DNA from: an uncultured Chitinophagaceae bacterium
GTDB lineage: Bacteria > Bacteroidota > Bacteroidia > Chitinophagales > Chitinophagaceae
DNA length: 37,955 nt
NCBI GenBank assembly: GCA_946885335.1
Contig: CAMPGG010000001.1
Span: forward strand, 1 to 37,955
Direction: 5' to 3'
A program made the translations under genes and the position numbers. A model generated the notes under the pieces. It did not search any database. It was not told the DNA's origin and saw only the letters and a program-made list of their open reading frames with translations. Below, one piece after another: positions 17,166 through 24,078 of this stretch (positions are counted from its first letter, which is position 1; the number at the start of each line of letters is the position of its first letter).

Positions 17166-17648
17166 TTAATTCTTTCCATCATTCTTTCTCATAAACTCTA
17201 ATACACCCCTTGCATCAGATTCTGAAAGGCCCTGGTTTGGCATTCTTACCAAACATTCTTCCAGCATTCTTTGTGAGGCCGTATCCTTATCAAGCATTTC
17301 ATCCACGTTAACAATGAAATTCATTATCCATTCCGGCGTTCTTCGATCTGTTACGCCAGCCCAACCTGGTCCTACTACCCTTTCATTATTTAATTTATGA
17401 CAGGAAGAACATTTCAATTCATAAACCTGCTTACCTGTCGCGACCATGGATTCATCTAATGGATGGGTTAATTCTACGTTTTCATATGGGCCTATACCTT
17501 TAGGATCTGTACTCATTGACGATGTAGTCTCTGTAGTTTCTGAAGTTTCTTCCGTGTCATCGGTTGATTCCTGGTTAGAATCAGAATTACAAGCTACCAG
17601 CAAGGAAAAGCTAAAGGCAGCAACAAGAAATAGGTGTTTTTTTTTCAT
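17166..17648 (-). CDS. Lipoprotein cytochrome c (class I, single heme)
   Basis: I chose the ATG at 17646-17648 (160 aa) over the upstream start at 17678, because it begins a lipoprotein signal MKKKHLFLVAAFSFSLLVAC. After an acidic and threonine-rich linker (about residues 20-55) comes a small cytochrome c domain with the heme-binding CSSCH and the axial Met in VRMPNQGLS. GPGWAGVTDRRTPEWIMNFI is very characteristic of cytochromes that, as I recall, sit near nitrous oxide reductase genes in Bacteroidota. No nosZ is in this window. It probably shuttles electrons on the outer face of the inner membrane to a reductase or oxidase-like partner. Confidence 0.88.
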   Translation of the reverse strand: MKKKHLFLVAAFSFSLLVACNSDSNQESTDDTEETSETTETTSSMSTDPKGIGPYENVELTHPLDESMVATGKQVYELKCSSCHKLNNERVVGPGWAGVTDRRTPEWIMNFIVNVDEMLDKDTASQRMLEECLVRMPNQGLSESDARGVLEFMRKNDGKN

Positions 17649-17775
17649 ACTTAAAAATTGAAATGAATAAAATAGCAATCACAAAAAATTCATGCCAAAT
17701 GGTTAATTTTTTTTGAATTTAAGTATTATATCCTGAATTTTTATAATTCTTGTAATTTATTCAAATGAATCAAAT

Positions 17776-18069
17776 TCATTTTTCCTTTATTAATAAAAGA
17801 ATACTTTCTTCTAAACCTTTTAATTCATGAGGTACATCTGCAGGTATATCAAAAATGTCCATTTCCCGGAGTTCTGTAATATGATCATTCATATCAAATG
17901 CTATCCTTCCTTTTAAAAGAATAAGCATTGCAGGTGATGTAGTGATATGCTTCTTTAAAATCTGTCCCTGTTTTAATCCTATGGCTGTGACCTGTTGCTT
18001 TAATGAATTTTTAATTTGAAAGGCAACAGGAGCATTATCCTGGAGAATAAGATTGTCAGATATATTCAT
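17776..18069 (-). CDS. Small cupin-domain protein, 97 aa
   Basis: A single small cupin. HITTSPAMLILLKGRIAFDM and REMDIFDIPADVPHELKGLE show the two conserved cupin strands, with His residues in both that may bind a metal. There is no extra catalytic domain, so it may be a sensor, a buffering metal-binding protein or an oxygenase fold without known substrate. It lies between the cytochrome c and hemerythrin genes on the same strand, 37 bases after the latter. A half-site resembling the RIC operator (TACTTTT, 18073-18079) lies just upstream of its start. Confidence 0.72.
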   Translation of the reverse strand: MNISDNLILQDNAPVAFQIKNSLKQQVTAIGLKQGQILKKHITTSPAMLILLKGRIAFDMNDHITELREMDIFDIPADVPHELKGLEESILLLIKEK

Positions 18070-18106
18070 AAATACTTTTTAAAGAATAAATATTCATACA
18101 ACTGTA

Positions 18107-18583
18107 TTACTTCCTGATCCAAAATTCATCTGCAAAGTCATCCGGATGATCTTCATCTTCCTTCATTAACTGCCCAATTTCTGCCAGTTGATCATTACTG
18201 AGAATTTTTTCAAGGTGCGGAAATAATTCGCGTTCTTCATAACGTACATGATTATCCACTGTATCAGCCAGGTTCATTAATTTGCTTTCAATATTTGTTC
18301 CATCTTTTTCAAGCAGCTCAACCTGCTGCAGAATATTCGTATGATCTTCTATAGCCTTTTGAACCATATTGTCTTTTACGGGTGCAAATAATATTTCCTC
18401 TTCCTGTTTAAAATGAGGTAACATATGTGTATCTCTAAAGTAATGAACATATTGAATGATCCTGCCTGTTTCAGCCCCCTGTTTTAGCCCATTCCTTATC
18501 TTCCAGCAAAACAATAAAGTGGTATGATGCTCCCTGGAGAGTTTTACAATATTTTCATTCCGTTTAATAGGTTTCTTTTCCAT
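18107..18583 (-). CDS. Hemerythrin HHE-domain protein
   Basis: A 158-aa four-helix protein of the hemerythrin-like HHE family, which holds a di-iron centre. Ligand pattern: SREHHTTLL (helix 1 His), MLPHFKQEEEILF (HxxxE), EDHTNILQQ, and VDNHVRYEERELFPHL (HxxxE..H). It may bind O2 or NO or take part in iron release, like the RIC protein in this same cluster. The N terminus (MEKKPIKRNENIVK) is short and basic. It is downstream of the Rrf2 gene on the same strand, separated by 80 bases that have no clear terminator. Confidence 0.85.
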   Translation of the reverse strand: MEKKPIKRNENIVKLSREHHTTLLFCWKIRNGLKQGAETGRIIQYVHYFRDTHMLPHFKQEEEILFAPVKDNMVQKAIEDHTNILQQVELLEKDGTNIESKLMNLADTVDNHVRYEERELFPHLEKILSNDQLAEIGQLMKEDEDHPDDFADEFWIRK

Positions 18584-18663
18584 AAAAAAATATTAAGCTT
18601 GATGTACTGCAAATTTGTAATCCACGGATATTTTTCACTTCCTCCTTTAAAGGTAAAAACATA

Positions 18664-19095
18664 TTACCCAAACAAGTATGCCAGTCCATTATTTACAGGC
18701 TCACATAAATCACTGATCTTTTTTGTTCGAAAAAGATTTTCAATTATATCCCGGGCTTCTTTGTATTCATAATGAATAGGGCACGGATGAAGAGATGAAC
18801 ATTTGTTTAAACCCAAACCGCAATCTTTAAATACCTGGTTGCCATCAATGGCCTGCACAATATTAAAAATTGGTTGGGCCAATTGTTCTTCTGACATGAA
18901 AAATCCACCGGTTGGGCCCTTCAGACTATTTATTACGCCTTGCTTTACTAATGTTTGCAACATTTTTCCAACAGTATGTTCACTGGCTTCCAGGTATTCA
19001 GCTATTTCACGTATGGCGGCCTTTTCTCCTGAACTATGTTTTATTGCCAGGAATATTACAGCTTTAACGGCAGTTTTGCAGGTATAACTCAACAT
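18664..19095 (-). CDS. Rrf2 family transcriptional regulator, NsrR/IscR-like
   Basis: A 143-aa winged-helix regulator. Residues 1-65 form the DNA-binding domain (AIREIAEYLEASEHTVGKML is the helix-turn-helix; GPTGGFF is the wing). Cys92, Cys99 and Cys105 (C-x6-C-x5-C) match the position of the Fe-S ligands in NsrR and IscR, so this protein is likely to sense NO, O2 or Fe-S status. It is the last gene of the run RIC - lipoprotein - DUF2249 - oxidase-like - DUF59 - Rrf2, starting 3 bases after the DUF59 gene. A palindrome at the RIC promoter is its most likely target; this is inference. Confidence 0.87.
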   Translation of the reverse strand: MLSYTCKTAVKAVIFLAIKHSSGEKAAIREIAEYLEASEHTVGKMLQTLVKQGVINSLKGPTGGFFMSEEQLAQPIFNIVQAIDGNQVFKDCGLGLNKCSSLHPCPIHYEYKEARDIIENLFRTKKISDLCEPVNNGLAYLFG

Positions 19096-19098
19096 ACA

Positions 19099-19422
19099 TT
19101 ATTGGTTTAAAAATTCTTTGCCTTCTTCAGAAATTTTTTCGTGACTCCATGGCGGATCGAATACAATGTTAATGTGAATAGTATAATTGGGAAAAGAATT
19201 TTGCATTGCATTCATTGCACCATCACGAATACTTTCACCCATTGGACAAAACTGCGTGGTTAATGTCATGGTTAAAAATATTTCATCGTTCAATTCATCA
19301 AAATCAACCTGGTAAATTAAACCAAGATCCACAATATTCAGCCCGATCTCCGGATCAATTACCTGGCGTAAAGAAGCCAAAGCAATAGAACATTTTATTT
19401 CATGGTTGGTAATCTCATTCAT
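19099..19422 (-). CDS. DUF59 metal-sulfur cluster assembly factor (SufT/PaaD-like)
   Basis: I prefer the ATG at 19420-19422 (107 aa) to the upstream start at 19458, because it overlaps the preceding gene by only 8 bases and gives the normal family start MNEITNHEIKCSIALASLRQ. VIDPEIGLNIVDLGLIY is the DUF59/MIP18 signature and TLTTQFCPMGESIRDGAMNA carries the conserved Cys. The protein ends with DPPWSHEKISEEGKEFL, typical of the family. Members help mature or repair Fe-S proteins. Its place just before an Fe-S-type Rrf2 regulator fits supply or repair of clusters. Confidence 0.87.
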   Translation of the reverse strand: MNEITNHEIKCSIALASLRQVIDPEIGLNIVDLGLIYQVDFDELNDEIFLTMTLTTQFCPMGESIRDGAMNAMQNSFPNYTIHINIVFDPPWSHEKISEEGKEFLNQ

Positions 19423-20704
19423 AGGAAACTGGTTTATGCAGCAGTATCTTAAAAACATTCCAGTTATACAAAACTGCCATTACGATCAATAAAAAAGCAG
19501 AAATCTTTTTCAATAATTCATCAGACCATAAAATACCAGCAATAAACAAAATGAATCCAAGCAAATAAAAAACACCCATATTTTTAAAAACGACATTATT
19601 AAAAAGATCTTTAGGATTTGGTGTTTTACCTAACCCCGCCTTTTTATGATAAACTTTATTCCATACAATAAATGGAAGTGTTTTAAAAGTCATTCCTAAA
19701 ATAATCGCTGTGATCCATCCAAAAAATATAGAAAATCCATAGGAAAGTACCAATGCTGAATTTTCTGCAGAAGCTAATAATACAAAGAGGATTATTACGA
19801 GAAAAATAATGGGTAATGCCAGCATCAATACAGCAATCAAAGAAATTTTTATTTGTTCATCCACAGCCCGGCGAATGCGTTGTTGGTATGCGCTGTAACA
19901 ATATTGGGCAAACAGGGCTAATGAAATTATAATGAATCCTACTGGAAGCAAGTAATTAAAAGTGTTTGGAAAGAAAATAAATTGTACAATGAAAACGATG
20001 AGACCTGCATTGATTAAAAAATAAATCAACCAAAGTTTATTTGGATTATTATATTTTGAGATCAGGAACATGGGTATTAATCTTGAGCCAACGCCGATAA
20101 TCATTAACAAAAACCAACCTACAATACCCAAATGCGCATGCAAGGAAAGATATTGGATAGAATCTTTTGGAAATATTAAAAGGGTAAAATTGAACAGCAA
20201 AAATAATCCCACCATCGTTGTTATAAATAACCATGCTGCGGCTGTAAAAATGAAAATAGCATGCACATTTTCCTGTTTGCTTTGTAGTATACTTATAGCA
20301 AGATTGATGATATAAAATAAAATGGCAACATTTACCAGTGTACCACCAATCCATGCCGGCCAACCAAGATTAAATGTAAAAAATGAATAAACCAATAATG
20401 GAATTCCGGCACCCGCCAGTGCGAAAGATAAATAAGCAAGCCATTCACTAAATAATTTACCCTCTATCAATACAGGGACTAATTGATGACTGGCGCCAAG
20501 TATCATCATGGTTCCCCATCCTAGTGCCATGGTATGCGTTATGGCCAAAGTATGTGGATGGAAAGAATGTTGGGTAAAAGCATTTGTCGTAAATATTAAT
20601 AAGATGGTGGCAACAAGCAGGGAAAAAGCGGCATACACATAAAATGGAATTACCACTTTATGTGAAGTATTGTTACCTACGTTTGTATCAGGAGATTGTA
20701 ACAT
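19415..20704 (-). CDS. Heme-copper oxidase subunit I-like / NnrS-like membrane protein
   Basis: A 429-aa protein with about twelve membrane helices. Candidate heme-binding histidines: HPHTLAITHTMALGWG (His51, His57), GASHQLVPV (His73) and LHAHLGIVGW (His189, His191). The HxHxGxxGW motif resembles the oxidase-I-like gene at 15926. It lacks the complete COX1 set of CuB ligands as far as I can see, so a full oxygen-reducing enzyme is doubtful. It may be an NnrS-like heme protein that deals with NO. It overlaps the upstream DUF2249 gene by 17 bases and the downstream DUF59 gene by 8, which means tight translational coupling. Confidence 0.65.
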   Translation of the reverse strand: MLQSPDTNVGNNTSHKVVIPFYVYAAFSLLVATILLIFTTNAFTQHSFHPHTLAITHTMALGWGTMMILGASHQLVPVLIEGKLFSEWLAYLSFALAGAGIPLLVYSFFTFNLGWPAWIGGTLVNVAILFYIINLAISILQSKQENVHAIFIFTAAAWLFITTMVGLFLLFNFTLLIFPKDSIQYLSLHAHLGIVGWFLLMIIGVGSRLIPMFLISKYNNPNKLWLIYFLINAGLIVFIVQFIFFPNTFNYLLPVGFIIISLALFAQYCYSAYQQRIRRAVDEQIKISLIAVLMLALPIIFLVIILFVLLASAENSALVLSYGFSIFFGWITAIILGMTFKTLPFIVWNKVYHKKAGLGKTPNPKDLFNNVVFKNMGVFYLLGFILFIAGILWSDELLKKISAFLLIVMAVLYNWNVFKILLHKPVSYE

Positions 20705-21512
20705 CTTTGTCTTTAAAAATCAACAGGTGAACTTCACCGTTAGAAATTTCATTTATCCTGTATTCAAAACCTTTACCTGCTAATTCAGGTAATAAGAAAA
20801 CAGGAATTCTTTTGTGATATACAAATAAGGCATTATCCCCGGGCAAATTTTCAATCGCTTCCAGGATGGTCATCATGGGCAAAGGCATTTCCAGGTTACG
20901 CACATCCACTTCAACCAGTTTATTCGCGAATTCTTTTAAAACTTCATCCCATCCCGTCTTCGGTTTCACATATTCGACAGCTGTTTCCTTTTCAGCACTG
21001 AAAGGTTTAAAGAAATAAGTTTCAACCAATCCTTCACTAATGTTATCAGCATAGGTTTCAAATCCTTTTTTCTGTAACATCAATATTAATGGTGTCGGTT
21101 CAAAACTGTTAATGATCTTCAACACCTGGCCAGCGTTTATTGATTTTACCTTTTCTAAAATAATATTCAGTGGATCCTTACCGGAAGAAATGACTGGTCT
21201 TACATCCAGTGTGACCAATTGATCATTTCGGAGATCTGTAATAAATGTGGGTACAGGAACTTTTTCATCGGTTAATGGCTTTACTTGTGAATCAATTTCA
21301 AAACCAAGCGGAGCTAATTTTGTAAAGAAATCCTTTAGCTGGCAACCGCCTAACCTGGTAGCCATTGCTAACGAAGTTCTTCCGGCCATCAGTTTTCTTA
21401 AAACAGGATTGCGAAGTTTTTCAAATCGTGGACTTATACTGATAATCGCTTCCAGTGCATCTGGCCTGCTTTTTAAAATAGAAGCAATTTTTGTATTTGC
21501 ATTAATAGTCAT
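20688..21512 (-). CDS. DUF1858-DUF2249 protein
   Basis: A 274-aa soluble protein. Residues 6-57 (KIASILKSRPDALEAIISIS ... LGGC) match the DUF1858 helical module that often precedes redox or Fe-S functions. Residues 98-170 (QLVTLDVRPVISSGKDPLNI) and 198-268 (KLVEVDVRNLEMPLPMMTIL) are two TusA-like DUF2249 domains. There is no CPxP sulfur-carrier Cys in either, so it is unlikely to be a normal sulfur-transfer protein. DUF2249 is also at the N terminus of the RIC protein in this cluster, so both may bind the same partner or ligand. It begins 2 bases after the lipoprotein gene. Confidence 0.8.
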   Translation of the reverse strand: MTINANTKIASILKSRPDALEAIISISPRFEKLRNPVLRKLMAGRTSLAMATRLGGCQLKDFFTKLAPLGFEIDSQVKPLTDEKVPVPTFITDLRNDQLVTLDVRPVISSGKDPLNIILEKVKSINAGQVLKIINSFEPTPLILMLQKKGFETYADNISEGLVETYFFKPFSAEKETAVEYVKPKTGWDEVLKEFANKLVEVDVRNLEMPLPMMTILEAIENLPGDNALFVYHKRIPVFLLPELAGKGFEYRINEISNGEVHLLIFKDKDVTIS

Positions 21513-21514
21513 CT

Positions 21515-21997
21515 CTAGTTAAAATATTGATGGTAAACCTTAACATGCGCTTTAATATCCTGGGTGGCAGTTTCACCCGCTTCCACATTATCTACCTGCT
21601 TTAAATTTTTTACTTTACCAATAAGTGGTTCAAGCCATTTATGCAATGCATCATGATCAGCACCTTTCATCCGGCATTCAGTTATCATTTTATCCAATCC
21701 TCCCTGCAGGTTATTAGAAAGCGTAACATAATCTGAGATTGCCGGTGGAGCTGATGTTTCAAATTCCCGGAGAATTTCTTCCAGGTTTTTCACATTATTA
21801 TTTGTGGCCTCATCACCATTCCATTTTGCACTATTATTTAAGGTAAGTCCTTCAACGACCATCTCCTGGTTATGATCTGCGTGTGCATTCATCATTGTAT
21901 CAGAAACCGTTTCTTCCTTATTTGTATCCGAATTGGTAGAAGAATTACAGGCCCACAATGTGCAAATGATCACCAAAAGGATTGCTGTATTTTTCAT
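21515..21997 (-). CDS. Lipoprotein, 160 aa, unknown function
   Basis: I prefer the ATG at 21995-21997 to the one at 22024, because it begins a lipoprotein signal MKNTAILLVIICTLWAC. A linker rich in Ser, Asn, Asp and Thr (about residues 18-45, with HADHNQEM) is followed by a helical domain of about 110 residues. The helices hold scattered His and Met residues (ADHNQEMV, MITECRMKGADHDALHKWL, KVYHQYF), which could bind copper or heme. I do not recognise a family. Its place two bases before the DUF2249 gene and after RIC puts it in the same regulon; it probably sits at the cell envelope. Confidence 0.7.
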   Translation of the reverse strand: MKNTAILLVIICTLWACNSSTNSDTNKEETVSDTMMNAHADHNQEMVVEGLTLNNSAKWNGDEATNNNVKNLEEILREFETSAPPAISDYVTLSNNLQGGLDKMITECRMKGADHDALHKWLEPLIGKVKNLKQVDNVEAGETATQDIKAHVKVYHQYFN

Positions 21998-22050
21998 GAT
22001 TTGTTGTTTAAATTTTGCTGGCAATATCAGTTATTTTAGCCGGCGCAACC

Positions 22051-22122
22051 AGGATATAGCACATGATTCTCACCAAAAAAAAGTTGATTTTCATTCGATG
22101 AGAATCCTGTGCCTGTATCTCC
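22051..22122. repeat. Long inverted repeat between RIC and lipoprotein genes
   Basis: GCACATGATTCTCA (22059-22072) pairs with TGAGAATCCTGTGC (22099-22112) at 13 of 14 positions around a 26-base loop. The arms extend with bulges through AGGATATA on the left and TGTATCTCCT on the right. It lies 7 bases past the stop of the RIC gene. On the minus strand the loop contains a run of eight Ts, but no T run follows the second arm. It may separate RIC expression from the genes behind it by acting as an RNA-stabilising or processing site, or it may be a small repeat element. Confidence 0.55.
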
Positions 22123-22128
22123 TGATAC

Positions 22129-23361
22129 TTAATTTTCTTTTTCCAGTTTCAAAGCTTTCGGAAACAGGATATTGTTTTCTAAATGGATATGCGTATGCAA
22201 GTCGCCTTCAAAATCTTCCAGCATTTTAAATAATAATTTATAACTGGCACATGCATCCTGTGGTATTGCATAATCATTGGTAATGGAACGAATAACAGCA
22301 AGGTTGTTTCCTACTGCTTCATGCTCATGCTCCATCATATTGATCGGGTTTTGAACAGTTCCAAAACCAACGGGTGCTAATTTTTGGTTGTCTTTTTTTG
22401 CATTTACCAATTGCTTAATGAATGGAAATAAAACGGTTTCTTCCTTCATCATATGATCGGTAAGTTCTTCATTTATTTCTGTAACAAGTTTGTTCACTGT
22501 TAGCAATTCGGGATGGCGATCACCATGTACAGACGCCACTTTAGCTGCATAAGCTCTTAAGTCAGGTAATGACTTACGTACATAACTGTGGTGTGTGTTA
22601 ACGATATAATCTGCCAGGAAATCTATGCTCCAATCATTGTATGGCAAAGGACGGGAAGTTGGATTTGTATCAGCCTGGTTTAATTCTGCTTCAACCTGTG
22701 CCACATTTAATCCTTTTTCTTCGCAAGCCTCTTTTACTGTTTTCTTTCCACCACAACAAAAGTCCAAACCATATTTTTTAAAGACTTCAGCTTTACGAAG
22801 ATCTTTAGTTGCAATCTCCCCCATCGTTTCCTGCAAAGCAGCATCGTTCTTTCTTATTTGCACAATAAACCACTGGCCGGTTTGAAGATAATCCCATGTA
22901 AATGTATTTCCTCTTTCACCCAGCATTTGGTAGTATAAAGGCTTGGGATCATGATCATTTAAGATGCGAAAAGCTTGTCCTGGTTTTAATGCATCAAAAT
23001 ATTTAAAAATGGTTGGATGTTTCATCCTTGGCTCCAATGTGGTAACATTCAATGTAAAAATTTCATCTTCCTGTTTTCCATTATTCTCTGTTTCTTTTAT
23101 CCCATTTACCGCTTTTGATTCACCGGCTGTTTTTGTAATTTCCACTCTCCAGACTTCTGGCCCGTTTTCAATCTTATTCCAGTTAAATACTTCACCCCTT
23201 TCAGCCTTCATTTCATAAAAAAGAGGGATAGGATCATGATCATTTAATAAGATAAATGATTCACCAACACTCAAAGCATCAAACCAGCTAAATACTGTAG
23301 GATGTTTTAATCTAGGTTCCAGCAGGCTTACATTTAATATTTTTTCTTCCACCGCTTGCAT
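22129..23361 (-). CDS. ric: RIC-type iron-sulfur cluster repair di-iron protein (ScdA/YtfE) with two DUF2249 domains
   Basis: A 410-aa multi-domain protein. Residues 10-77 and 105-171 are two clearly related DUF2249 modules (LLEPRLKHPTVFSWFDAL versus TLEPRMKHPTIFKYFDAL; both have LNDHDP). Residues 182-230 form the ScdA N-terminal domain with the Cys pair in GLDFCCGGKKTV (Cys202, Cys203). Residues 245-405 form the di-iron hemerythrin domain: HHSYVRK, LTDHMMKEETVLFPF, MEHEHEAV and LHTHIHLENNILFP. The RIC family repairs Fe-S clusters damaged by NO or peroxide. The usual ScdA is about 220-240 aa; the extra length is the DUF2249 pair. It has its own promoter and candidate operator and leads the minus-strand run ending in Rrf2. 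Confidence 0.92.
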   Translation of the reverse strand: MQAVEEKILNVSLLEPRLKHPTVFSWFDALSVGESFILLNDHDPIPLFYEMKAERGEVFNWNKIENGPEVWRVEITKTAGESKAVNGIKETENNGKQEDEIFTLNVTTLEPRMKHPTIFKYFDALKPGQAFRILNDHDPKPLYYQMLGERGNTFTWDYLQTGQWFIVQIRKNDAALQETMGEIATKDLRKAEVFKKYGLDFCCGGKKTVKEACEEKGLNVAQVEAELNQADTNPTSRPLPYNDWSIDFLADYIVNTHHSYVRKSLPDLRAYAAKVASVHGDRHPELLTVNKLVTEINEELTDHMMKEETVLFPFIKQLVNAKKDNQKLAPVGFGTVQNPINMMEHEHEAVGNNLAVIRSITNDYAIPQDACASYKLLFKMLEDFEGDLHTHIHLENNILFPKALKLEKEN

Positions 23362-23391
23362 ATAATTCAGTTTAAAAATGATTTAATACCC

Positions 23392-23399
23392 CAAAGATA
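23392..23399 (-). promoter_or_regulatory. -7 box of the RIC promoter (TATCTTTG)
   Basis: Read on the minus strand, TATCTTTG fits TAnnTTTG exactly. It lies 31 bases before the RIC start codon. A -33 TTG lies 15 bases further upstream, inside the palindrome, so the spacing is short and activity may depend on the regulator. Confidence 0.65.
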
Positions 23400-23403
23400 A
23401 CAA

Positions 23404-23427
23404 ATAAAAGTATTCAAGTACTTTTAT
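23404..23427. promoter_or_regulatory. Perfect palindromic operator candidate at the RIC promoter
   Basis: ATAAAAGTA (23404-23412) is the exact reverse complement of TACTTTTAT (23419-23427), with a 6-base spacer TTCAAG. The 24-bp dyad lies directly upstream of the -7 box, over the -12 to -36 region, where a bound repressor would block RNA polymerase. Size and symmetry suit a dimeric Rrf2 protein such as the one encoded at 18664-19095. Binding by that protein is inference. Confidence 0.6.
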
Positions 23428-23527
23428 AACATAATTATTTTTTAATGGTTAATGGTGTTAGATTTTACAAAGCCAGACCAGGTTATTTGATTACCTATAT
23501 ATTTGATCAAAAAACCAGCATTAAAAT

Positions 23528-24049
23528 TTGAGAAAGAAAAAATTAGCAAAACTAAAGGAAGAGAAGTTTTGGGCAAGTATCCTGTTTTATGCCCGATTAC
23601 CTGGTGACCTGGAGAAAATACCGGAGCATATTCATCATTTCCGATGTAAGGACGCAGGCATAGATGATACCTGGCTTGAAAAGATGGTAACCGCTGTGAG
23701 ATCAATTAATATGCTTGACCTGGATGAAAATGAAATAACGAATGAAGGAATTTTACATCTTACAAAATTGGAAAGTTTAAAAGAACTACGGTTAAAATCC
23801 TGCAGCTTGGTTAACAATGGAAGTCTTGAATATTTAAGCCAAATAACCAGCCTTGAACTTTTACATATTGGTGGAACAAGTATTACAATTGACCAACTGA
23901 TCAAATTAAATACATTAAAAAATTTAAAAACGATACTGGTTTCATCTGATGCTGATAATGATACGGTAAGAGAAATATTAAGCCCGATTGGAAATGAATT
24001 GCCTACGTGTGAATTTATCGTAAACCATAAGCTTGTTAATTTCTATTAG
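23528..24049 (+). CDS. Leucine-rich-repeat protein, 173 aa
   Basis: The frame opens with TTG at 23528-23530; an in-frame TAA lies just upstream at 23522-23524, so TTG is the only start that keeps the N terminus (MRKKKLAKLKEEKFWASILF). Residues 55-135 hold about four irregular leucine-rich repeats: INMLDLDENEITNEGILHL, LKELRLKSCSLVNNGSLEYL, LELLHIGGTSITIDQLIKL, LKTILVSSDADNDTVREIL. There is no signal peptide or LPXTG-like anchor, so it is probably cytoplasmic. The binding partner is unknown. It shares a divergent promoter region with RIC and lies 29 bases before another unknown gene. Confidence 0.65.
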   Translation: MRKKKLAKLKEEKFWASILFYARLPGDLEKIPEHIHHFRCKDAGIDDTWLEKMVTAVRSINMLDLDENEITNEGILHLTKLESLKELRLKSCSLVNNGSLEYLSQITSLELLHIGGTSITIDQLIKLNTLKNLKTILVSSDADNDTVREILSPIGNELPTCEFIVNHKLVNFY

Positions 24050-24078
24050 AATTGATTTATGCTTATTAATTTTCTTAC

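Noticed and set aside
17166..17648. Part of a nitrous oxide reductase (nos) operon
   Set aside because: The cytochrome resembles those near nosZ, but no nosZ, nosD, nosL or similar gene is present in the window.
18071..18080. Second Rrf2 operator upstream of the cupin gene
   Set aside because: Only the half-site TACTTTT is present; the matching left arm at the 6-base spacing is missing.
23442..23705. Minus-strand open frame upstream of RIC
   Set aside because: It is antisense to the LRR gene and covers the divergent promoter region; no recognisable features.
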